This document shows positions 15,939-23,254 of a DNA stretch of 64,000 nt, piece by piece. Both the position numbers and the translations under genes were made by a program. The stretch is taken from the NCBI RefSeq assembly GCF_009746625.1, contig NZ_VWXL01000027.1, positions 19,529 to 83,528 on the forward strand. The letters run 5' to 3'. The stretch's first letter is position 1, and each line of letters begins with the position of its first letter. The stretch comes from Caproicibacter fermentans (GTDB lineage Bacteria > Bacillota > Clostridia > Oscillospirales > Acutalibacteraceae). A model generated the notes under the pieces. That model had not been told where the DNA came from. It saw only the letters and a list, made by a program, of their open reading frames with translations, and ran no database searches.

Positions 15939-17780
15939 ATGAAACAACAGATTTGGAAAACCGTCCCGGTTTATGCCCTTGCGGGAAACCCCAACTGCGG
16001 AAAAACGACGCTGTTTAACCGGCTGACCGGGTCGAGCGCGACCGTCGGCAACTGGCCGGGGGTAACGGTTGAAAAGAAAAGCGGATTTGCCCGCTGGAAC
16101 GGCGGCAAGGCCCGCATTGTCGATCTTCCCGGCGTTTATTCGCTGATTCCCTATACGCCGGAAGAGGCCCTTGCGGGCGATTTTTTACACCGTGAAAAAC
16201 CGGACCTGATTCTGAATGTGATAGACGCTACCTGTCTGGAACGGGGTCTCTACCTGACCACCCAGCTGCTGGAGCTGGGAATTCCCGTCGTAGCGGTCCT
16301 CAGCATGACGGACGCGCTCAACCGGCGCGGAGGGAAAGTAAACTGCCGCCTGCTTTCCGTTCTTCTGGGAATTCCGGTCGTCCCGGTCTGCGCGACGCAT
16401 GGAATCGGGATCGACACCCTGCTTCAAACGGCGTTCGCGGCCCTGGGCGAGCCGCGAACGCCGCTCCGGCTCGCAGATGACGCGGCAGGCGGCGGCGATC
16501 CGGATCTGGACGCGGCACAGGCGCGTTACCGCTATATTCATACCATCGCCTCCAGAGCCGTTACGGGCGGGGAAAGCACGCATACGGTAACAGAACGAAT
16601 TGACCGGATCGCCACAAACCGGTACTGTTCCATTCCGCTGTTTCTTTTGATTGTTCTCGCAATTTTTGCGCTGACCTTCGGTTCCGTCGGCAACGCGATG
16701 ATCTCCGCAATGGAGCTTCTGATTCATTCCGCGGCATGCGCGCTGAACGCTTTTCTTTCAGCCCGCGGCGCGTCCGTCTGGATCAAGAGCCTGATACTGG
16801 ACGGAGTCCTCGCGGGCGTCGGCGCGGTGCTGAAATTCCTGCCGCAGATTGTTCTTCTGTTCCTTCTGCTTTCTTTCCTGGAGGACAGCGGCTACATGGC
16901 GCGCGCCGCGTTCATCATGGACGCCCCCATGAGAAAAATCGGCCTCTCCGGCCGCTCTTTCGTGCCGCTTCTGATGGGCTTCGGATGCACGGTTCCGGCC
17001 GTCATGGGAACGCGGATTCTGGAAAGCGAAAAGGACAGGCGTCTGACCGTCCTGATTACCCCCTTTCTATCATGCAGCGCGAAAATGCCGGTTTACACCC
17101 TGTTCCTGGGGGTCTTCTTCGCACAGCGCCAGCCGCTCGCCATGTTTCTGATCTATCTGCTCGGCGTGCTGATGGGGCTCTTTTCAGCGGTCTTTCTCAA
17201 AAGCACCGTGCTGCGCGGGGAACCGGCCCCATTTTTAATGGAACTGCCGGATTACCGCCTGCCAACCCTGGACAACATCCGGAAACATGTCGGCAGACGG
17301 GTTCGGGATTTTCTTCAGCGCGCGGGAACGACTGTCTTTTTTGCGACCGTGCTGATCTGGCTGCTTCAGTCCCTCTCGACGGAGTTCCATATGACCGCCG
17401 ACAGCTCCCGCAGCCTTCTGTCGGCGGCGGGGCAGGCAGTGGCCCCGATTTTTACTCTGTGCGGATTCGGGGGATGGCGTCAAACCGTCGCGCTCCTGAC
17501 CGGACTCGTCGCAAAGGAAGCGATCGTGGGGGCCTACGGCGTCCTTTGCGCTGGAAACCCCGCCGCCGGCCTGCGGGAACTGTTCAGCCCGGTCAGCGCC
17601 TGCTCCTACCTGATCTTCATTCTTCTGTATACCCCCTGCTCCGCCGCGCTCGCCGCGATCCGCCGGGAAACGGGACTTCGGTTCGCGCTGTTCAGCGCCG
17701 TCTATCAGTTTGCCACGGCGTGGTATGTTTCCGCGCTGTTCTATCAGCTCTCCCTGCTGTTTCAAAGGCTGTTTTCGTAG
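15939..17780 (+). CDS. feoB: FeoB-type GTPase metal transporter
   Basis: 613 residues. The N-terminal G domain has G1 GNPNCGKTT (16-24), G2 region NWPGVTV and G3 DLPGVYSL. The membrane part has the two gate domains, for example LEDSGYMARAAFIMD, GFGCTVPAVMGTR and SCSAKMPVY. FeoB takes up ferrous iron, with GTP hydrolysis by the G domain. G4 is S122-M-T-D125 where FeoB normally has NxxD, a change expected to weaken guanine selection. No feoA lies nearby. I chose ATG 15939; an in-frame upstream extension would run through the end of spmB. Co-transcription with spmAB raises the possibility of a sporulation role. Iron is the default substrate but is unproven. Confidence 0.9.
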   Translation: MKQQIWKTVPVYALAGNPNCGKTTLFNRLTGSSATVGNWPGVTVEKKSGFARWNGGKARIVDLPGVYSLIPYTPEEALAGDFLHREKPDLILNVIDATCLERGLYLTTQLLELGIPVVAVLSMTDALNRRGGKVNCRLLSVLLGIPVVPVCATHGIGIDTLLQTAFAALGEPRTPLRLADDAAGGGDPDLDAAQARYRYIHTIASRAVTGGESTHTVTERIDRIATNRYCSIPLFLLIVLAIFALTFGSVGNAMISAMELLIHSAACALNAFLSARGASVWIKSLILDGVLAGVGAVLKFLPQIVLLFLLLSFLEDSGYMARAAFIMDAPMRKIGLSGRSFVPLLMGFGCTVPAVMGTRILESEKDRRLTVLITPFLSCSAKMPVYTLFLGVFFAQRQPLAMFLIYLLGVLMGLFSAVFLKSTVLRGEPAPFLMELPDYRLPTLDNIRKHVGRRVRDFLQRAGTTVFFATVLIWLLQSLSTEFHMTADSSRSLLSAAGQAVAPIFTLCGFGGWRQTVALLTGLVAKEAIVGAYGVLCAGNPAAGLRELFSPVSACSYLIFILLYTPCSAALAAIRRETGLRFALFSAVYQFATAWYVSALFYQLSLLFQRLFS

Positions 17781-17786
17781 CGTCTG

Positions 17787-18686
17787 CTAAAGCCAGGGGT
17801 CCGGCACCGCCGACGGAAGTGACGTCAGCAACACGTCCGGGTTTTTCAGAATCCGTCGGAAGTGGCGCATTGCTCTGGCATAATAGTAACCGTCGCAGAT
17901 ACGCTCGTCCACGACAAAGCGGAAATTAATCGTTTTGACGGGTCTCGCTATGCCATGGCGGCTCATTCGGAACGTGGTTTCCTTTTTTCCGACGGAGATA
18001 AAAATCGGGCAGGTCCCGAAATCATAGAGATGGTGATAGACGGAACCGATTCCGGTGGAACCGATATCCACAACAAAGGCGCTTGTGTGGAAAGGAGAAA
18101 CGCGGTGAATCGCTTCCGGCATCAGGCCGGCCTCATCCATATGCCAAAGCACAAACACAACAAAGCGCAGCAAACACACGGGCAGGCGCCTTAAAATTTC
18201 CGCAGTTCGGTATGCGCCGTTGTTCTGCGCGGAATTCTTGACCGCCGCGATCCCGTCGTGGAGCTTTTTCCAGATATCCTCCAGTGAATCAGTCGGAGAA
18301 AACAACGTTTTCAGCGTTGTGTCCTGACCGGTTTCACTCATCGTATTTTTCACCGCGATGGAGAGGGCGATATGGTTTCTGGCATAGAGTTTTCTGCCGG
18401 AAACATAACGGTTCAGACCCGGATGAAGAGCGATCAGGCGCACCGCCGCCGCCATGACGACATGAAGAGTGCTCAGGTCCGTCATGCCGGTTTCCCTGCG
18501 CATCCGCCTGACGAACTGCTCCAAATGGGTGATCTCGATTTTTTCTTCAAAAAAGACCATGCTTCCCGTTCTGTTCCGCATCAAATGGGGAACCACCGAG
18601 AAAAAAGGGTCGTCCTTCCGGATTCGGAACGAGTCATGGCGGTCGCCGCGCATACGCTTTCGCCCAGGGTAAACTGTGTTCTCCAT
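17787..18686 (-). CDS. E2/chloramphenicol-acetyltransferase-fold protein with altered active site
   Basis: 299 residues, with no lipoyl or subunit-binding domain. The fold is that of the catalytic domain of 2-oxoacid dehydrogenase E2 and CAT: a long N-terminal half with SVVPHLMRNRTGSMVFFEEKIEI-type strands, and a C-terminal FRFVVDERICDGYYYA. The last motif should read D-H-R-x-x-D-G with catalytic His, but residue 261 is Glu, while Asp265-Gly266 remain. Acyl transfer by the usual mechanism is therefore doubtful. ATG 18686 is preceded by a strong GAGGAGGGA, which is better than the GTG at 18701 inside that site. It converges on feoB and diverges from coaX. Function unknown. Confidence 0.75.
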   Translation of the reverse strand: MENTVYPGRKRMRGDRHDSFRIRKDDPFFSVVPHLMRNRTGSMVFFEEKIEITHLEQFVRRMRRETGMTDLSTLHVVMAAAVRLIALHPGLNRYVSGRKLYARNHIALSIAVKNTMSETGQDTTLKTLFSPTDSLEDIWKKLHDGIAAVKNSAQNNGAYRTAEILRRLPVCLLRFVVFVLWHMDEAGLMPEAIHRVSPFHTSAFVVDIGSTGIGSVYHHLYDFGTCPIFISVGKKETTFRMSRHGIARPVKTINFRFVVDERICDGYYYARAMRHFRRILKNPDVLLTSLPSAVPDPWL

Positions 18687-18768
18687 CGTATCCCTCCTCA
18701 CTGCATCCTTTTTGTATTATAAATCAGGATATGAAAAAAAACCAATTAATTTCTTTTTATTTTGTGCA

Positions 18769-18797
18769 TTGAATTCTAAAACTCTCTTTGCTATAAT
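18769..18797 (+). promoter_or_regulatory. coaX promoter
   Basis: TTGAAT, 17-bp spacer, TATAAT, placed 63 bp before the coaX start. Confidence 0.65.
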
Positions 18798-18859
18798 AAC
18801 TGTATTTGATAAAACGGAAGCGGGGAAATCCCTGTTTCCACGGCGGGAGCGGATTTCGA

Positions 18860-19627
18860 ATGATTCTGGTTCTGGACATCGGCAACACAAATATCACTTT
18901 GGGTGTTTACGAGGGCACAAAGCTGCTTTTTGTTTCGCGCATGGCGACGGACCGCATGAGGATGGAAGATCAGTACGCAATCGAACTGAAAGAAATTCTG
19001 GATATCCACGGCGTTTCCTTCCGGCAGATTGAGGGGACGGCAATCAGCTCGGTCGTTCCGTCCGTCAATCTTTACCTGAAACGGGCGATTCGCCGCCTGA
19101 CCGGAACGGAGCCGTTCTGCGTGGGGCCTGAAACCAAAACAGACATATTCATCGACCTCAATAACTCCGAAGCTGTGGGCGCGGACCTGATCGTCGGCTG
19201 CGTGGCAGCCGCGGAGCTGTTTCAAGGCCCCTGCATTATTCTTGACATGGGAACGGCCACGACATTTGTCGTTCTGGACGAAAACCGTCGGATGCTTGGC
19301 GGGGCGATTGCCCCCGGGGTCGGAATTTCGCTGGACGCGCTGACGAACCGCACCGCCCAGCTTCCCTCCGTCAGCCTGGAGGCTCCCAAGCACTTTATCG
19401 GCGGGAGCACCGCCGAATGTATGCGCTCCGGCCTGATTAACGGAACCGCCTGCATGATCGACGGCATGTGCGCCCACATGGAAAAGGAACTCGGCAAAAA
19501 ATGCCGCATTGTGGCCACAGGCGGTTTATCCAAGGAAGTTATTCAACAATGTGAACGCGATATCGTCTATTGCGACACGCTTCTTCTGGAGGGCCTGCGG
19601 ATTCTTTATGAGAAAAACAAACCGTAA
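18860..19627 (+). CDS. coaX: Type III pantothenate kinase
   Basis: 255 residues. CoaX phosphorylates pantothenate as the first step of coenzyme A synthesis. The ASKHA-fold motifs are LVLDIGNTNITLGVY (phosphate 1, Asp near residue 5), GADLIVGCVAAAELF, IILDMGTATTFVVLD (phosphate 2), GGAIAPGVGISLDAL, and a late VATGGLSKEV. I start it at ATG 18860, 18 codons inside a longer open frame, because the family begins with M-x-L-x-x-D-x-G-N-T. It is monocistronic between a clear promoter and terminator. Confidence 0.95.
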   Translation: MILVLDIGNTNITLGVYEGTKLLFVSRMATDRMRMEDQYAIELKEILDIHGVSFRQIEGTAISSVVPSVNLYLKRAIRRLTGTEPFCVGPETKTDIFIDLNNSEAVGADLIVGCVAAAELFQGPCIILDMGTATTFVVLDENRRMLGGAIAPGVGISLDALTNRTAQLPSVSLEAPKHFIGGSTAECMRSGLINGTACMIDGMCAHMEKELGKKCRIVATGGLSKEVIQQCERDIVYCDTLLLEGLRILYEKNKP

Positions 19628-19653
19628 ACAAAGTACCTGATTAATCACGAAAA

Positions 19654-19690
19654 AGCCGCCGTTCCCTAAGTCTGGAACGACGGCTATTTT
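19654..19690 (+). terminator. Terminator of coaX
   Basis: 12-bp stem with one mismatch (19654-19665 with 19674-19685), then ATTTTAAGG. It may also serve the convergent DUF378 gene. Confidence 0.75.
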
Positions 19691-19705
19691 AAGGTTAAAA
19701 AAAGT

Positions 19706-19915
19706 CTACGCGTTGTGAACAGGTTCTTCGTCGTCACGAAACAGAAATCTCAGGCACCACAGCGCGGAAATGGCTACCACGACGAATACGATGCGGCTGC
19801 CGGCCGTGAGCTGCCCGCCAAAGATCCAAGCGACAATGTCAAACCCGAAAAGTCCGATGGACCCCCAATTCAGTCCGCCGATAATGACCAGAATCAAAGC
19901 AATTTTATCAAGCAT
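19706..19915 (-). CDS. DUF378-family small membrane protein (YuzA-like)
   Basis: 69 residues with two membrane helices (about 4-28 and 42-60). The family signature ILVIIGGLNWGSIGLFGFDIVA is present at 8-29. The protein ends in an acidic tail. YuzA-like proteins are widespread and have no known function. AAGGGG precedes the ATG at 19915. The 270-bp region to znuA holds only AT-rich sequence and the znuA promoter. Confidence 0.9.
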   Translation of the reverse strand: MLDKIALILVIIGGLNWGSIGLFGFDIVAWIFGGQLTAGSRIVFVVVAISALWCLRFLFRDDEEPVHNA

Positions 19916-20111
19916 GATATTACCCCTTTCAAAAAGTATTTTTACCGAGGAAATTCATATTATTCATCAAAGAATCATATTTTTATATTTTTATGCGGCC
20001 GGAATTTACAGGTGCGGCCAACGCCGCACGCAATATGATCGTGTTTTTTCGTTTGCGCGACTTATGGCTCGGTCAGAAAATATTCTATCCCTTTCTCCAT
20101 AAAATAAAACA

Positions 20112-20170
20112 TTTACAAATCCATTCTTCTATGATAGAATGCATAATGCAAATGCAAATTATTCGCATTT
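20112..20170 (+). promoter_or_regulatory. znuA promoter with Zur-type operator
   Basis: TTTACA (20112), 17-bp spacer, TAGAAT (20135-20140). A 21-bp palindrome at 20150-20170 has arms AAATGC/GCATTT and inner AAT/ATT, broken only at three symmetric positions. It sits at the expected transcription start, where a Fur-family repressor would block initiation. Confidence 0.75.
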
Positions 20171-20186
20171 GGAATGGAGTGAACTA

Positions 20187-21083
20187 ATGAAACGATTTAA
20201 CTTTTACATTGGAATGCTGATCTCCTTTACGATGGTTCTGACAGGATGCGCCTCGTCGTCCGGCGTACAGCAGGCATCTTCGTCCGTGCCGGAAAAATCG
20301 GATCAGAAACCTGTTATTGCCGTAACCGTCGTGCCGGAGGCAACCTTCGCCAAAGCTGTCTGCGGCGACTATATGGAGGTAATGACCGCCGTCCCTTCCG
20401 GATACAGCCCGGAAACCTATGAGCCGACGCCCAAAGAAAAAGAGGAACTCAGCCGCGCGGCCCTTTATTTTGCGGTGGGTGTACCCGTTGAGGAATCTTC
20501 TATTCTCCCGGCTATAGCCGATTTGGAAACCATAAAAGTCATCCGCCTTCAGGATGCCGTTTCAAAGGAATACCCAGACCGCACGTTCCCGTCAGGGGAA
20601 CGCGACCCGCACATCTGGCTTTCCCCCAAGCGCGCAAAGGTGATGGTGGAAACCATTGCTCGGGAATGTGAAACGGTGGATCCGCAGCACAAAGCGCAGT
20701 ACGGGCAGAATGCTGAGAACTATGCAAAGCAGCTTGATTCGCTGGATTCCGATTTGAAAAACATCTTTTCCAACATGCAAAATAAAAGCTTTCTTGTCTT
20801 TCACCCTGCGTTCGGTTACCTGGCCGAAGACTACGGCCTGACCATGTATTCGCTCGAGGAGGAGGGCAAGGAAGCGACTCCGCAGCATCTGCAGGAAATG
20901 GTTGATCTGGCAAAAAAGCAAAAGATCCGCGCAATTTTCTATCAGGAGGAAATCGACAGCAAGCAGTCGCAGGCCTTCGCGGAGGAAATCGGCGGAAAAA
21001 CTGTAGAACTTTCCCCACTTGCGCCCGATTATGTGGAAAATCTGAAAAAAATGGCAAATACCATGGTGGAGGCTATGAAATGA
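20187..21083 (+). CDS. znuA: Zinc (or manganese) ABC transporter substrate-binding lipoprotein
   Basis: 298 residues with a lipoprotein signal ending LTGC (Cys21). It is a cluster A-I (ZnuA/TroA) fold protein. Metal-site motifs are DPHIWLSP (second His), FHPAFGYLAEDYGL (third His) and a late YQEEIDSKQS. The first ligand, normally His in the G-x-S-P-H-x-Y-E-P motif, is Glu here (GYSPETYEPTP). There is no His-rich loop. ATG 20187 follows GGAGTG. The stop overlaps the ATPase gene by 4 bp. Together with the Zur-type operator and the fur-family gene at the end of the cluster, zinc is the likeliest substrate; manganese is possible. Confidence 0.88.
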   Translation: MKRFNFYIGMLISFTMVLTGCASSSGVQQASSSVPEKSDQKPVIAVTVVPEATFAKAVCGDYMEVMTAVPSGYSPETYEPTPKEKEELSRAALYFAVGVPVEESSILPAIADLETIKVIRLQDAVSKEYPDRTFPSGERDPHIWLSPKRAKVMVETIARECETVDPQHKAQYGQNAENYAKQLDSLDSDLKNIFSNMQNKSFLVFHPAFGYLAEDYGLTMYSLEEEGKEATPQHLQEMVDLAKKQKIRAIFYQEEIDSKQSQAFAEEIGGKTVELSPLAPDYVENLKKMANTMVEAMK

Positions 21084-21859
21084 CGGCAGAGCCCGGTCAA
21101 AAAGTCGTAGAAATCAGTCACGTAACCGTCCGGTACGGGGCGTTCACCGCCCTGCATGATGTCAGCCTTGACGTCACTCAGGGGGAATATCTGGGGATCA
21201 TCGGGCCGAACGGGGGCGGAAAAACCACCCTGCTCCGTTCCATTCTGGGCCTTGTGCCGATTTCGGGAGGAAGCATTTCGATCTGCGGAAAAGCCCCGGG
21301 CAAAACCGGCATGCTGGTCGGATACGTTCCGCAGTTTGCGAATATTGACCGCAGCTTCCCGGTTACGGTGCGCGAAGTCGTCCTGACCGGACGGCTGACA
21401 CGAAGCCGCCTTCCCTTTCACCGGTATTCCGGAGCCGACCGCGCGGCTGCCGACGCCGCGCTTCAAGAAGTCGGCATCGGAGAGCTCGCCTCCCGGCAGA
21501 TTTCCGGCCTGTCCGGCGGAGAATTCCAGCGGATGCTGGTCGCCCGCGCCCTTGCGGAAAACCCGAAAATTCTTCTGCTGGACGAGCCGACCGCAAGTGT
21601 CGACGCAAAATCGCGCAGACAGATTTACGACCTGCTGGGGGAGCTGAACCGTAAAATGACGATTCTGCTTGTCACGCACGACATGATGGCGGTGTCCTCC
21701 CGGGTCCACCGGCTGGCCTGTCTCAACGGCGGTCTGGTTTACCACGGCGAGCCGGAACTCGACCGCAACACGGTCGACGCCCTTTACGGCTGCCCGGTCG
21801 ACCTGATCGCGCACGGCGTGCCGCATCGGGTTTTAAAAACGCACGGGGAGGACCGATAA
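21080..21859 (+). CDS. znuC: Zinc ABC transporter ATP-binding protein
   Basis: 259 residues. Walker A is GPNGGGKTT, the Q-loop is in YVPQFANIDRSFP, the ABC signature is LSGGEFQRMLVARAL, Walker B is ILLLDEPTASVD, and the switch His is in VTHDM. The sequence VPQ..xxDxxFPxTVxEVVxxGR is typical of Zn/Mn importers. It overlaps znuA by ATGA and abuts znuB with no gap. Confidence 0.93.
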   Translation: MTAEPGQKVVEISHVTVRYGAFTALHDVSLDVTQGEYLGIIGPNGGGKTTLLRSILGLVPISGGSISICGKAPGKTGMLVGYVPQFANIDRSFPVTVREVVLTGRLTRSRLPFHRYSGADRAAADAALQEVGIGELASRQISGLSGGEFQRMLVARALAENPKILLLDEPTASVDAKSRRQIYDLLGELNRKMTILLVTHDMMAVSSRVHRLACLNGGLVYHGEPELDRNTVDALYGCPVDLIAHGVPHRVLKTHGEDR

Positions 21860-22678
21860 ATGATTTCCGCTTTGTTTCAATATCAATTTCTTCAGAACGC
21901 GCTGGCCGCGGGTCTGCTTTCCAGCATTGTCTGCGGCATCATCGGCGTCATCGTCATCGAAAAAAAGCTTGTCATGCTCAGCGGCGGGATCGCGCACACC
22001 TCTTACGGCGGCGTGGGGCTAGGGTACCTGCTGGGATTCGAGCCCATTCTCGGCGCTTTTCTGTTTGCGGTCGGCGGCGCGCTCGCCATCGGAAAAATCA
22101 GCCGGAGGAAAACAACGCATTCCGACGTTGTCATCGGCCTGTTCTGGTCTTTCGGTATGGCGCTGGGAATCCTTTTCGTCGCGCTGACCCCGGGTTACCC
22201 GCCCGACATGACCTCGTATCTGTTTGGGAATATCCTCTCCGTGACGCGCGGCGATCTTCTTTTGATGGCCTGCCTCACGGTTCTGGTTCTTGCCGCCGTG
22301 GCCGTTTTTTACGACACCTGGAAAGCCTACCTGTTCGACGAGGAATTCGCGGCCGTGACGGGAGTCAATACCGAACGCCTCAACTATCTTCTGCTGGTTC
22401 TGGTCGCGATGACCGTCGTGGTTTTGATCCGGGTGGTCGGGATCATTCTTGTGCTGGCGCTTCTGACCGCGCCCGCGGCTGTCGCGGGCCTGCTGACGAA
22501 CAGCTTCGGCAGACGGATCTGCTACTCCATCTTCTTCGGGGCGGTTTTCTGCCTCGCGGGGCTCTGGCTCTCCTATACGCTGAATATCGCTTCGGGGGCC
22601 TGCATTGTAATCCTTTCCGCCGTGAGTTATCTGATTGTGTACGGTCTGCGGGGCCGGGAACAGGGCCGTGTTTCCTAA
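21860..22678 (+). CDS. znuB: Zinc ABC transporter permease
   Basis: 272 residues with about eight membrane helices. It contains the ABC-3 family features GGIAHTSYGGVGLGYLLG and RVVGIILVLALLTAPAAVAGLLT. It forms the channel with ZnuC. The start ATG comes directly after the znuC stop. Confidence 0.93.
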   Translation: MISALFQYQFLQNALAAGLLSSIVCGIIGVIVIEKKLVMLSGGIAHTSYGGVGLGYLLGFEPILGAFLFAVGGALAIGKISRRKTTHSDVVIGLFWSFGMALGILFVALTPGYPPDMTSYLFGNILSVTRGDLLLMACLTVLVLAAVAVFYDTWKAYLFDEEFAAVTGVNTERLNYLLLVLVAMTVVVLIRVVGIILVLALLTAPAAVAGLLTNSFGRRICYSIFFGAVFCLAGLWLSYTLNIASGACIVILSAVSYLIVYGLRGREQGRVS

Positions 22679-22707
22679 AAATTCTGAACCCGGGAGGAAG
22701 AAACATC

Positions 22708-23133
22708 ATGGAAGACAGCAAGGGCCGCCTGAAAAGCTGCGGACTGAAAAACACCCGGCAGCGCCGGGAGATCATCGGGATTCTGGAGCAAAGCGGCCGG
22801 CCTGTTTCGGCAGAAGGTATTTTTTTCGGGCTGCGGGAGCAGGGGGAAACCGTCAGTCTTTCCACCGTCTACCGCGTTCTGGAGCTTCTGATTGAAAAAA
22901 AAGCCGTTCGCCGGCTGAGCACGGTGGAAGAGTGCGGCGCCCTGTTTGAGCTGGACGACAAGCACCGCCACTATCTGGTCTGCCTTGGCTGCCACAGGAT
23001 GTTCCCGCTGGACGACTGCCCGCTGAAATCCTACGAAAAGGAACTGACCGACAAAACCGGTTTTGACGTGACCGGACACAGCCTTGAAATTTACGGCTAC
23101 TGCCGGGACTGCCGCGGCAAACGGAAAGGCTGA
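22708..23133 (+). CDS. zur: Fur-family metalloregulator, probably Zur
   Basis: 141 residues: a winged helix (1-85, with VSLSTVYRVLELLIEKKAV), then a dimerisation domain with H-R-H-Y and two C-x2-C pairs (CLGC near residue 93, CRDC near 133) for the structural zinc. It is the last gene of the znuACB cluster, 29 bp after znuB with a GGAGG site, so it is likely the zinc-responsive repressor acting on the palindrome before znuA. PerR is less likely here: a separate, better PerR candidate is encoded at 27.6 kb. Confidence 0.85.
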   Translation: MEDSKGRLKSCGLKNTRQRREIIGILEQSGRPVSAEGIFFGLREQGETVSLSTVYRVLELLIEKKAVRRLSTVEECGALFELDDKHRHYLVCLGCHRMFPLDDCPLKSYEKELTDKTGFDVTGHSLEIYGYCRDCRGKRKG

Positions 23134-23180
23134 AACTCTTTTCCCTCCCGTTCTATTGACAAATCCCCGTATAGATATTA

Positions 23181-23221
23181 GTATATATAGTATTCGCAGT
23201 AAAGCAATAAACTATATATTG
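23181..23221 (+). promoter_or_regulatory. Paired NrdR boxes before nrdD
   Basis: Two 10-bp cores, GTATATATAG (23181-23190, 9/10 to CWATATATWG) and CTATATATTG (23212-23221, 10/10). Their centres are 31 bp apart, the usual three-turn spacing for NrdR. A TTGACA at 23156-23161 precedes them. Confidence 0.7.
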
Positions 23222-23254
23222 CCCTGTCTGAAGGGGAATGCGGGAGGAATGTTC

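Noticed and set aside
23084..23254. Upstream extension of nrdD
   Set aside because: It would run through the end of the zur gene and the NrdR boxes. ATG 23255 has a proper ribosome site, and the ATP-cone begins there.
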